In this document: positions 19,339 to 30,231 of the stretch, piece by piece | Layout: every line of letters starts with the position of its first letter | How positions within the stretch are numbered: position 1 is the first letter of the stretch | Notes under the pieces: generated by a model | Databases searched by the model: none | The model's input: only the letters and a program-made list of their open reading frames with translations | Told to the model about the DNA's origin: nothing | Made by a program: the position numbers and the translations under genes | DNA from: Gautieria morchelliformis | Taxonomy: Eukaryota; Basidiomycota; Agaricomycetes; Gomphales; Gomphaceae | Direction of reading: 5' to 3' | DNA length: 64,000 bases | Assembly (NCBI GenBank): GCA_015179125.1 | Contig: WHVA01000572.1 | Coordinates: 1 to 64,000 of the forward strand

Positions 19339-22300
19339 ATGCCTGCATTTCTCAGGGATCCTTCTACTCCAGAGAGAAATCGTCAGCAGGAGCGTGAAAG
19401 GGCGAGGGAGGAGCAGGAGGGTCGTATGACGTCGCCTACTGATCGGAGAGCGCGTGCCCTTGCTGTGGCTGCTGCCAGAGCTCGGAACCAGCCACCCCCT
19501 CCACCACCTCCTTTTGCCATCCCTCACCCTCCTCCTAGAAGCAATGTGGCTGATCCTTTTCAACAACCTGCTGCAGAGCCATTACGTCCTCCTGATCCCA
19601 GTCCTGGACAGCAGGTGGCAGCCCTTCGTGCTCAGTTAGCAGCAATCCAGCAGCACAGCCCTTGAGAAGATACAGGCAGGAGCCGATACAGCCACCTCCT
19701 AATCTTCCTGTGGTTGGTTCTGCAGGAATTGCACAGTTGCGTGCTCAGGCTGCTGAGCCAGCACAGCCCTTGAGAAGATACAGGCAGGAGCCATACAGCC
19801 ACCTCCCAATCTTCCTGTGGTTGGTTCTGCAGGAATTGCACAGTTGCGTGCTCAGGCTGCTGAGCAGTCTGCTATATTGCAGCAATTGGGAAGGGGTAGA
19901 CAGGCAGCTAATCCTCCTGTAGTAGGTTCTGCAGGAGTGGCAGCATTGCGTGCTCAGGCCAATGCAATAAGACCAATGCCGCCGCTACCCTGCGCTTTTG
20001 TGGCCTCTTCAGCGACTCCCTGCACCTCCTCAGCTGCTCCCTGCACCTCCGCAGCCTCCGCAGCCACTCCCTGAACCTCCTCAGCCGCTCCCTGACCTCC
20101 TCAGCCGTCCCTGCACCTCCTCAGCCGCTCCCTGCACCTCCTCAGCCGCTCCCTGCACCTCCTCAGTGCTCCCTGCACCTCCTCAGCTGCTCCCTGCACC
20201 TCCTCAGCCGTCCCTGCACCTCCTCAGCCGCTCCCTGCACCTCCTCAGCCGCTCCCTGCACCTCCTCAGCTGCTCCCTGCCCTCCTCAGCCGCTCCCTGC
20301 ACCTCCTCAGCCGCTCCCTGTACCTCGGCAGCGTCCTCAGCGACCTCCTCCTCCTTTCCACTGGTCGCTCTAGAATAATTGAGGCAGATGTGCAGCGTCA
20401 TGATTGGGTCCCATGGTTATTCCCTGCCCTGACTGTGGAGCATTACACTGGAGGCAGAACGTCTGCAGAAATCCTCAAATGTGCGGCCCAGGTTTGGTGA
20501 TTGCTGTATGGAAGGAAAGGTGCAGCTGGAAGACCTGCCAGAGCCCCCTCAGCCATTGAAACAGCTCTTAGAAGGCCAGGACCCTGAGGCAAAAGGATTT
20601 CGCCAGAATATCAGGCAGTATAATGCTGCGTTTGCATTCACTTCTGTGGGGCCGACTTTGACCAAGATTTGCTTCGGGAGGGTCGTGGTCCATATGTGCT
20701 CAAGCTACAGGGTGAACTGTATCATCTCCATGGCTCTCTCCTCCCTGACAATGAAGACGATCCAAAGTATGCCCAGCTTTACATATATGATCCTGCACTG
20801 GCTTTGGCAAAGAGAAAAAATCGTAATGAGCGTCTGTCTCCAACTATCATGGGAGACTTGCAGGAAATGCTCCTGCTATGCAATCCTCATGTGCGCACAT
20901 ATAAACAAGCAGCTGAGAGGCTCAGAGCTCAAGAACAGAATGGTGACATCCAGGCAAGGCTCACTACAGGGCACACAGGGATCCTAGGAGATATAATGTC
21001 CCAACTGCAGATGAGATTGCAGTCGTTCTTCCTGGAGATGGCATCGACCCTGGACCTAGGGATATTATTGTCCAGCTCAGAGGTGGACCTTTCAGAAGGG
21101 TATTGGATACCAATGCAAACTATGCCTCTCTGCACTATGTCTTGCTCTTTCCCAAGGGAGAGTTGGGATGGGAACCAGGTATTCCTTATCATGAGCCAGA
21201 GCGTGCTCGGCAGGCCAATCCCAATCCAAACAGACGGACACAGGTCACCCAAATACAGTACCATGCGTATCGTCTGTTCCAGAGAGCGAGAGAACCTACA
21301 ACACTCCTGCGTGGTGGCAAATTGTTCCAGCAGTACATTGTAGACTCCTGGGCTGCTGCAGAGCAAAGCAGACTGAGGTGGATCAGGGCCAATCAACACA
21401 CTCTGCGTGCTGAGCAGTATAACCAGATGGTAGATTCATATGGAGGCTTGGACAATGACATTGGAGATGCAAACAGCTTGGGCATAAAAGTCATTCTGCC
21501 TGCGACATTTCAAGGAAGTACACGGGACATGAATCAAAACTGCCAGAACTCCCTGGCCATTGCAACAAAGAAGGGTCCCCCTGATTTATTTATTACCATG
21601 ACTGCCAATCCAAAGTGGGATGAGATAGTGGCCGAGTTGCTCCCTGGACAAACTGCTCAGGACAGACCTGACCTGGTGTCGCGGGTGTTTCACCTCAAAA
21701 AGAAATACCTCATTGACTTGATCGTCAAGGACAAGATCTTTGGAGAAACGTCGCTCGCGTTCACACTATTGAATTCCAGAAGAGGGGGCTCCCACACATG
21801 CACCTGCTTACCTGGTTCGATAGGGAGTCCAAGGTCAAACATCCACATGAGGTGGATTCTATGATTTCAGCAGAGTTCCCTGATCCAGAGACACATCCTG
21901 TCCTCTACCAGTTGGTCTGTGAGCTGATGACACATGGTCCCTGTGGACAAATGAATCCAAAGCACCCTGCATGGAAAATGGCAAGTGCAAGAAAGGCTTC
22001 CCAAAGCCATTCTGTGAGGAGACCGTTGTGAATGTAGATGGATATCCAAAATATCGTCGTCGCAATGATGGAAGGCTGCACAATGTCAGAGGTGACATGC
22101 TGGACAACAGATGGGTTGTGCCATACTTCCTCTGCTCTTGCTCAAACTCCGGTGTCACATCAACCTTGAATTCACCTTCAGTGTGAGGTGCGTCAAGTAT
22201 ATCCACAAGTATCTATACAAGGGCCACGATCGGACCACATGGAGTTTGGTGTCACCATGATGAGATAAAGAAGTACCTGGACGCTCGCTATGTCAGTGCT

Positions 22301-24524
22301 CATGAGGCCTGTTGGAGGTTGCTGGAGCGGGAAATCCACACCCAGGTGCCTGCAGTCATGGCACTGCCAGTCCATGAAAAAGACCAGCAATCATCGTTTT
22401 CAATCCTGATGCTGATCCGCTCACCATCATGAACAGGGTCGGGGTCAAAGACAGCGCTCATGGCTTACTTTGAGGCCAATGCTGCCTACCCTCATGCACG
22501 CGATGTGCTCTATGTGGATTTTCCTGAGCATTTTACCTGGAAAAAGAGGAAAGGGTATGGACACCACGTCAAAGGGATATAGCATTGGACGCCTTCACTT
22601 TGCAAGCCCAAAATCAGGAGAGAGATTTTATTTGCGCACTCTCCTCACGGTGGTCAAGGGGGCCAGATCCTTTGAGGAGCTTAGGACGGTGGATGGCATA
22701 CAATGTGCTACTTACAAGGAGGCCTGTCTTGCCAGGGGACTTCTGGAGGATGATCAGGAGTGGAGGTTGTGTCTCCAGGAAGCCAGTGGCATGAAAACAG
22801 GTGCTCAGCTCAGACATCTCTTTGCCACCATCCTTGGTCATTGCATTCCTCACACCTGACAGACTATGGGACGCTTCAAGGAGCACATATGTGATGATCT
22901 CAGACATCGGCTCCAAATCAGACACAATATCCAGGAGCCACGGGATGATCAGGTCTATGATTTTGGCCTCTTTCTCTTGGATAAACTCCTTCAGCGTAAT
23001 GGAATGTCCTTGAGCAGCTTTAAAGATATGCCTCGGGTGGTAGGCGAGTGGGAGGTCCTGATTGGAAACAGGTTCATAGCTGAGCAGAGGGACTATGACC
23101 CTGTTCAAGAGAGGCAGATGGCTGATGAGGAGGTTCCCAAGCTGAATGAGGGGCAAAGGTCTGCGCATGATCAGATATTACGGTCGGCACTGACATAGAT
23201 GCTCAGGGAAACCTAATGGACAAATGTTTTTTCGTCACTGGCTCAGGGGGCGCTGGGAAATCATTCACATGGAACACCCTAATCCACTCCTGTAGAGCGG
23301 AGAGTCTCATTGTGCTTGCTGTAGCCTCATCTGCAATGGCTGCACTTATCCTCACTAATGGGACAACCTCTCACAGCATGCTTGGAATTCCAATTCCTGT
23401 CCATGAGGGCTCTCTCTCCTCCATCAAAAAGAACTCTGACCAGGCTGATATGCTGAGACTGGCCAGGCTCATCTTTGGGATGAGGCTGCAATGCAGCATC
23501 GCCATGCCATAGAGGCCATTGACAGGACACTGAGGGATTTCCTTGACCAGCCTGACAGACCCTTTGGTGGCATCACGGTTGCCTTTGGAGGTGACTTTCA
23601 GCAGACTCTCCCAATTGTCCCAAAGGCTCCAAGGAGGATATCGTGGGAGCTACCCTTCAGAAGTCATATCTGTGGCCAAAGATCAAGGTCCTCCATCTGA
23701 CAGAGAACATGCGGGTGAGAAATGACCCTGACAGAGCCAGGTTTGCAGAATGGCTGCAGAATGTGGGCCAGGGAAAGGATCTCCCACTAGATCATACGTT
23801 CTCACTCCTCCTCACATGGTTTGTGGCCCTGGAATTGAAGATCTGATCCAGGAAATATACCCTGGCATTGGCAATCAAGTCCCTGCCCAGGACAATTACT
23901 TTTGGAGCGTGCCATCCTCTGTGCCAGAAACACTGAGGTCAATGAGATCAATTCCATGGTTTTAGGGAGTTTCCAGGTGATGCTCAGGTCTTGCACTGTG
24001 CAAATTCCATTGAAGAATCCGACATGCAGATCGGTATCCTGTGGAGTATCTGAATTCCATAGAGATGGGCTGTCTTCCTCCTGCTCGCTTGGAAGTCAAG
24101 CCTGGAGTGCCTCTGATGCTGTTGCGCAATTTGGATCAGAAGCAAGGACTATGCAATGGGACAAGGTTGCGGTTGGTGAGGATAAGCATTAGAGTGTTGG
24201 AGGTCAGGATCATCTCAGGTCCATGTGCAGGCAATATTGCTTTCATCCCCAGGATCATCATTAAGCCATCAGAGGGAGAGTTGCCATTTGTGCTGCAAAG
24301 GAGGCAGTTTCCAGTGCGTTTGGCATTTGCAATGACTATCAACAAGTCTCAGGGACAGTCTTTGGGTACGGTTGGGCTGGACCTGAGATATCCAGTGTTT
24401 GGACATGGTCAGTTGTATGTTGGTGTATCAAGAGGGACAACTGGAACAGAGTAAGGTCTTGCTTGAGGAGGGTTTGGACACAACCAACATTGTATATAAA
24501 GATGTATTACTTAGAGCTCCTTGA
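19339..24524 (+). pseudogene. Helitron RepHel gene of H3, frameshifted
   Basis: ATG 19339 gives the same MPAFLRDPSTPE start as H1/H2. Readable pieces are 19339-19665, 19817-20074, a long region of short Pro/Leu/Ser-coding repeats (20000-20370), 20481-20960 (zinc-finger block), 20669-20960, 21103-21760 (Rep N-terminal part with FITMTANPKW), 21798-22000 (the HMHLLTWF metal motif lies just upstream), 22590-22860, 22866-23190, 23216-23470 with an undamaged Walker A region VTGSGGAGKSFTW, 23491-23700 (GGDFQQTLPIV) and 24041-24440 (motifs V and VI). Single-base indels separate these. It lacks one base near 20965 where H2 is intact. Confidence 0.85.
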
Positions 24525-25059
24525 TTTTTATATCCACTTCTCTTGATATGATTTATGTGTTTACTTCTTTACTTGATGCAAATTGATTACTTTGATTTTC
24601 CCCAATGTACTTGCTTACTGATTGTTAGACTTACTGATGCATTTGACCTACCGAGGCGCTTGACCTACACCCCGCGCGAAGCGCGGGTACCCACCTAGTC
24701 TAAGAGTTAAACGAGCAGGTGGGTGGTTGTGGGCCTGCTGACAAATAATGTTACGTAAAATTAGGTCAGCGGAGCGAGCGGCGCAGCCGGAGCCCTAGGC
24801 CCGAGGCCAGACCATTGACGCTGCGCAGCAGCGTCCAGGTCACGTGACCGGTTCGCGTTCGTCGCGACCATACGCGAGGGTGGTCCGTGCACGACCCTTC
24901 GCTCGGTATAAAGAGAGCGATGCTGCAGAACCGCACTCCCCACTGGTGTCTTCCTGTGTTCTGGCTGTGCTGGTGGGCTTACTATTGCTTTGGCTGGGCT
25001 CTGGGTGTCTTTGTGTGTGTCTCTGGGTGTCTCTGGGCTTCTCTGGCTGTGAATTGACA

Positions 25060-25430
25060 CCAGCTTCTGCTTCAATGTCCTGTATTTTTTTTTGATATTT
25101 TTTCGCAAATACATATCAATAAACCTAACTTTTAATAGCCAACTCAATTATCCTGTACATTTTTTGATATTTTTTCGCAAGTAGATATCAATAACTTATT
25201 CTGACTTGGCTAAAGTTAATAACAACTTCTGTTTTAATGTAGTGTGTTTTCTTTTTATCTTTTTTTGAAAAATAAATATAGATATCAATGAATTATCCTG
25301 ACTTTGCTAAATTTGTACCAACTTCAGCTTAAATGTAGTGTACATTTTTTTGACATTTTTTCAAAAGGTAGATATCAATAAATTATCCTGACTTTGCTAA
25401 AATTAATGACAACAGCTGCTTAAATGTGGT
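25060..25430. repeat. Imperfect ~100-bp tandem repeats in H4
   Basis: Four units each containing TTTTTTGA(C/T)ATTTTTTC, then AGATATCAATAA, then TCCTGACTTTGCTAA, and an ACAACTTCTG-like stretch. Similar words (AGATATCAATAGATTTCTCTGA type) recur in H5 at 28070 and 28530, so the two non-autonomous Helitrons share a repeat family. Confidence 0.7.
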
Positions 25431-25479
25431 TTCTTTTGCTATTGTATATATGTCACAAAATAGATACTGATACATGTCC

Positions 25480-25772
25480 CTGATATGTGTGAGGACACAT
25501 TACGTTTGGGGACATGCTACCTGTGAGGACACGCTACCTGTGAGGACACGCTACCTGTGAGGACACGCTACCTGTGAGGACACGTTACGTGTGAGGACAC
25601 ACTACCTGGGGGACACGTTACATGTGAGGACACGTTACGTGTGGGACATGTTTATGTTGGGACATGTTTGTGTGGGGACACGTTATGTGTGAGGACACCC
25701 TACCTGTGGGGACACGTTACGTGTGAGGACATACTACCTGTGAGGACACGTTACGTGTGAGGACATGCTATC
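25480..25772. repeat. GC-box minisatellite in H4
   Basis: About 15 imperfect copies of a 17-18 bp unit close to CTACCTGTGAGGACACG; some units read TTACGTGTGAGGACACG. There are no spacers, so this is a minisatellite and not a CRISPR array. Confidence 0.85.
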
Positions 25773-26639
25773 CAACTGCACTTTGGGTCTTCCCCCATTT
25801 CTGTTTTGGCATTGTTTCTGGTTCTGTGAGTGTCACCGGAGGATCAGCTGGCATATCGATATAACCACATTGTCAAAATTCAGGATCCCAAGATCACTAT
25901 TGGATCTATTTCACAATGCACAAGCTTTGAAACCTGTGGATTATGACAATAGGCACAATCTTATAATCTCTGATGATTCTGTCAAGACTATTACCACTTT
26001 CATGTCTAGAGTCGCTGGAGGCCCATCCCAGAGGTCGAGAGAGAGCTCTGCATGTTCGGCTGTTCCATGGTGCATACATGATTCATGATACTATGTGATC
26101 AGGGATATATTTTGCATGATCCTATTTACCCCAATGCACTTGACCTTACTGATTCACTTGACCTTACTGATGCATTTGACCTTACTGATGGGTTTGACCT
26201 GCACCCCCGCACGAAGCGCGGGTACCCACCTAGTCTATAGTATAAAGTTGCTGGGGGTGGTTGTGGGTGTTTTACGTAATTTACTGAGTTTGAACACGAG
26301 CGGCGCAGCGCGAGCGACCAAGCAGCGTTCCTGGTCACGTGACCTGTTCGCGCGCTACTGCGCGCGCACCCACCTTCCCTCAACCCTCCTGCTGCATTTC
26401 CTCTGGTCCAACTGGCAACCTCTGGCTCTCCTGCCCCACTGTCTCTGTGCCTGCTGGATCTGTCTGTCTGCTGCTGGATCTGTGTCTGCTGCTGGATCTG
26501 TGTCTGCTGCTGGATCTCTGTGTCTGCTGTACTGGATCTCTGTGTCTGCTGCTGGCTCTCTCTGTGTCTGCTACTAGCTCTCTCTGTGTCTGGCTCCCTC
26601 TGTTTCTGTTACTGGGGCTCTCTCTCTCTCTACAGCCCC

Positions 26640-27960
26640 CTCAGGTAAATATTGTTAATATTTTCGCTTTTTATCCTCTTTTGACTTCTTTTCAGCCTAG
26701 GCTGCTCCTCTCATTACCTCCCACCTTTCTTGATGGTCATTACTGGCTCTGGTGTGTTTTGTCCTGTAATATCTATCATTTCTTCCAATAATTTTCGCTT
26801 TTTTTATCCTCTTTTTGTCTTCTTTCAGCCCCTCTCTCAATGCCTCCCACCTTGCCTGTCTGATATTGCTGCATCTGGTGTGTGTCTTGCTATCATGGTT
26901 TGATATTTATTAGAATCAGCTGCTCTCCATGGTAAATATTGCTATTTCTTGCTATAATTTTCGCTTTTTTAATCTCTTTTTGACTTCTTTTCAGCTTAGG
27001 TTGCTCCTCTCATTGCCTCCACCTTTCTTGGTCATCACTCCTGCCTCCTGTGTGTTCTTTCCTCATCATATTTCTTCCACTAATTTTCGCTTTTTTATCC
27101 TCTTTTTGCCATCTTTTCAGCCCAGGTTCCTCCTCTCAGTGCTTCCCACCTTTCCTGTCTGCCATTGCTGCATCTGATGTTTGTCTTGCTATCATATGTG
27201 TTTTGTTTTGACATTTATTAGAATCAGCTTCTCTCCATGGTAAATATTTCTATTTCTTGCTATAATTTTCGCTTTTTTAATCTCTGTTTGACTCCTTTTC
27301 AGCCTATTTTCCTCCTCTCATTGCCTCCCACCTTTCTTGATGGTCATTACTGGCTCTGGTGTGTGTTTTCCTATCATATCTATCATTTCTTCCAATAATT
27401 TTCGCTTTTTTATACCCTTTTTGCCTTTTTTTCAGCCCATGTTCCTCCCCTCAGTGCCTCCCACCTTGCCTATCTGCCATTGCTGCTTCTGGTGTGTCTC
27501 TTCCTATCATATTTATGTTGTTTTGATATTTATTAGGATCAGTTCTCTCCCTGGTATTTCTTGCAATAATTTTCGCTTTTTTAACCTTTTTTTGACTGGT
27601 TTTCAGCCTATGTTGCTCCTCTCATTGCTTCCCACCTTTCTTGGCCATCATTACTGCCTCTGGTGTGTTTTTTTCCTTATCATATCTGTCATTTCTTCCA
27701 ATAATTTTCGCTTTTTTATTCTCTTTTGGCCTTCTTTTCAGCCCAGGTTCCTCTCAGTGCCTCCCACCTTGCCTGTCTGCCATTGCTGCATCTGGTGTGT
27801 ATCTTGCTATCATATTTATGTTGTTTTATATTTATTAGGATCAGCTTCTATCTGTGGTGTTTCTTCCTGTAATTTTCTCTTTTTTGACCTCTTTTTGACT
27901 TCTTTTCAGCCCAGGTTGCTCCTCTCATTGCCTCCCACCTTTCATGCTCATCATTACTGC
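26640..27960 (+). repeat. Dimeric intron/exon-like cassette array in H5
   Basis: Acceptor-like TTTTCAG occurs near 26692, 26826, 26994, 27118, 27299, 27431, 27604, 27739 and 27907. Two unit types alternate: A (GCTCCTCTCATTGCCTCCCA) and B (CCTCTCAGTGCCTCCCACCT), giving a dimer of about 305 bp. Each unit has a block of 55-65 bases that ends in CTG|GTGTGT, then a T-rich stretch with AATAATTTTCGCTTTTT before the next CAG. The layout mirrors the H1 array, and the core TTTCGCTTTTTT is shared, although the blocks are otherwise unrelated. Confidence 0.75.
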
Positions 27961-28930
27961 ATCTGGTGTTTTTTTTTTTTTCTGTCATTCTTGCAATAAT
28001 TCTCCCTTTTTATCCCTTTTTGTATTTTATTTTATATGTATATACATATATCCTGTATAGTTTAAAAAATAGATATTAATAGATTTCTCTGAATTGGCTA
28101 AAAATTAATGAACACCCCTGCCTGCAAATATGAGTCTATTTCTCTGTTATCCATTGTATAACCTTCTGACATTTATTTATTTTCACTTGCCCCACAATAA
28201 TTTCTTTCACTTTTACGCTCTTGCAGATACACTATAAACAAGTGACATGCTACAAAAGGGAAATGCTACTTGGGGGACATGCTATGTATGGGGGCATGCT
28301 ATGCATGGGGGGCATGGTAAGCATGGGGGATCCACTATGCATGGGGACATGCTACAAACCAGGGACACACTACGCACACTATACTGCATCTGGTGTGTTT
28401 TTTTCTGTCTTTCTTGCAATAATTCTCGCTTTTTATCCCTTTTTGTATTTTATTTTATATGTATATACATATATCACCCTTCCAGCAACTTTATACTATA
28501 GATACATATATCCTGTATAGTTTAAAAAATTGATATCAATAGATTTCTCTGAACTGGCTAAAAATTAATGACAACAGCCCTGCCTGCAAAAATAAGTCTA
28601 TTTCTCTGCTATCCATTGTACAACTTCTGACATTTATTTCCTACAATAATTTCTTTCACTTTTACGCTCTTGCAGATACACTATAAACAAGTGACATGCT
28701 ACAAACAAGGGAAATGCTACTTGGGGACATGCTATGTATGGGGGCACACTATGCATGGAGGGCACACTATGCATGGGGGGCACACTATGCATGGGGGACA
28801 CCCTACACATGGGGGATAGGTTACGCATGGGGACATGCTACGCACACTGTACTTGGGAGACAGGCTACATTCAGGGTACACATGCCCATGGGGACATGCT
28901 ACACATGATTGGCACACAGACATGGGAGAA
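27958..28930. repeat. Direct duplication with minisatellite tails in H5
   Basis: The block 27958-28380 is repeated at 28383-28930: both run from CTGCATCTGGTGT through TATGTATATACATATAT and CTCTTGCAGATACACTATAA to short repeats of ACATGCTATGCATGGGG. The second copy contains a 37-base insert (28475-28511) absent from the first. Confidence 0.85.
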
Positions 28931-28953
28931 ATTTGTGGAGACATTACCTACCC

Positions 28954-29053
28954 AGATGTGTTACTTAGAGCTACTTTCAATCATGAAAAGATGTGTTTTA
29001 CCCAAGTTTCATTTACCCAATGTATTTGACCTAACCCTGGGCAAAGCACGGGT
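28954..29053 (+). other. Relic of a second Helitron 3' end inside H5
   Basis: GATGTGTTACTTAGAGCTAC matches the last RepHel codons of H1-H3, and after CCCAATGTATTTGACC the relic has CTGGGCAAAGCACGGGTA where H1-H4 carry the terminal hairpin. The CTAG terminus itself is lost. A second, more diverged match (about 29283-29316) precedes the used end at 29421. H5 therefore carries two stacked 3' ends. Confidence 0.6.
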
Positions 29054-29552
29054 ATCATCCACCCTGGCAGTGTCCCAGCACATCCAGGCTTATCCCACAG
29101 GTCCCTGTCAGTCTCAGGTCATCCAGGCTCATCCCACAGGTCCCCGGTGGTCCCTAACCAGTGCTGTGCCACATCCAGGCATATCCTGATGTGCAGCACA
29201 GGGGCATGGAGGAGTAGACTTGCAATATGCAGTATTTTCCTGTGGGCAGTTTTATGGTGCACTAATTGGACCATGTTCTTTAATATTGTATACAAAGAGG
29301 TATTGCTAAAGCCTGATTAAATATGTAGTTTCATTCCACCAAATAATTCTTTAATACTATCACTACCCCTGTGCGATGTTAGCCTTAACTAACCTGGTGC
29401 GAAGCACGGGTCATTGGCTAGTATATGAGTATCGTCAGATTTATAGTGTCGAAAACGGCATCGGAGCGCCCGTGATTGATCCTCTCTGCCAGTGCATGGG
29501 AGCGGGGATATCAAAGGTTGATTTGATGCCCGCCTACTTGTCTACAGTACAT

Positions 29553-30231
29553 CGATAAAATGGGCCGCCGTCGGTCCATGGTATCTTCTGCTTTGAGCTG
29601 CTCAGCTTCTATGGCAGCGCTCGGGGAGTCGGGATTCTGTTGTCCATCGGCGTAGAGCAAGTGAATGGGTTGGGCTGCAGCCGCCACGATCACTCTGTGT
29701 AAGATATACTGTATACTTGTGTATCTCTTATGTGGGTCTGGTCCACTAGTTAACAACTTCTTTGTGCGTATCATCAGGAACACAAGCATGTGAGATTAAC
29801 TTTTGGATTGTTCAGACCATCGGGTGGCTTGTGATTCCCTGGCTTGTGAGTGGCCTCATCCTTTACATCGCGATACTAATCTCCCACACAGTACCCAGCC
29901 GAAAGCACGAGAAACTCCACCTGAATTCACTCATCATTGCTCAAGAACTGGAATGGAAGACGTACATCAGTGAGAGTCTTCTGCATCGGGAACCGAATAG
30001 TTGATACAATACTATTTCAGTGTTCGCTGTTTTCAATGCCTCATTCGCCCCCGTAGTCTACTTGTTTATCCCGAGACAGCGCTCAAGGTGCGCATCATTC
30101 GGCGTGTGCCACTTGTGCTAACCACATGCATTTTGAAGTCCCTCGAGTCAATTGATAGAATATTCTCATCGCCTGACAAGAACAGGATAGATACGGAGAG
30201 GATTTGCATTCGGGAGACCAGCCACAGGTAG
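29553..30231 (+). pseudogene. MFS sugar-porter C-terminal remnant
   Basis: Pieces of a sugar/H+ symporter can be read through introns. YIDKMGRRRSM (about 29553, after a TCTACAG acceptor) matches the D-x-x-GRR loop of sugar porters. TIGWLVIPWL (29818-29845) is followed by a GTGAGT...CACACAG intron and then YPAES, the WLYPAE block. EWKTYI joins MFAVFNASFAPVVYLF across a GTGAGA...TTTCAG intron (29969-30020). YPETALK joins SLESIDRIFSSPDKN across GTGCGC...TTTGAAG. The last helix and the PET motif are one base out of frame, and about 25-30 residues after YPAE are missing. The N-terminal half is absent; the Helitron array ends 130 bases upstream. Confidence 0.65.

Larger units (their letters stand above)
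18427..24698 (+). mobile_element. Helitron H3 (6.3 kb), divergent relative
   Basis: Starts TCTATAGGTGAAGTAGCACG one base after the H2 end and stops at CTAG (24695-24698) behind a perfect 7-bp CCCGCGC/GCGCGGG hairpin with a GAA loop. Its 5' 900 bases are unlike H1/H2: no cassette array, a GACCAG-type hexamer run at 18958-18985, and an imperfect direct repeat of about 100 bases (19050-19150 and 19165-19262). RepHel follows (19339-24524). The Rep half differs clearly from H1 while the helicase half is almost identical to it, suggesting recombination or gene conversion within the array. Confidence 0.93.
24699..26233 (+). mobile_element. Helitron H4 (1.5 kb), non-autonomous
   Basis: Begins TCTAAGAGTTAAACGAGCAG on the base after the H3 end and finishes CTAG (26230-26233) after a hairpin with one mismatch. 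The first 110 bases match H1/H2; the rest is different. It has a TATAAA at 24907, four imperfect copies of a roughly 100-bp A/T-rich unit (25060-25430, marked by TATCAATAA and CCTGACTTTGCTAA), a 17-18 bp minisatellite (25480-25770) and about 330 bases of unique sequence (25770-26100) that may be captured DNA. No Rep or helicase motif is present, so it would depend on enzymes from elsewhere. Confidence 0.9.
26234..29421 (+). mobile_element. Helitron H5 (3.2 kb), non-autonomous, composite 3' end
   Basis: Starts TCTATAGTATAAAGTTGCTG right after H4 and ends CTAG (29418-29421) followed by T, with a GTGC-GAA-GCAC stem. Contents: damaged subterminal palindrome, a CTGCTGGATCTGTGT-type microsatellite (26460-26600), a dimeric cassette array (26640-27960), two copies of a ~400-bp block with GGGGACATGCTA-type minisatellites (27958-28380 and 28383-28930), and near 28954-29053 a decayed second Helitron 3' end including the last RepHel codons. 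No transposase frame is present. Confidence 0.88.

Noticed and set aside
25480..25772. CRISPR-like array
   Set aside because: Units follow each other without unique spacers; it is a minisatellite in a eukaryotic Helitron.
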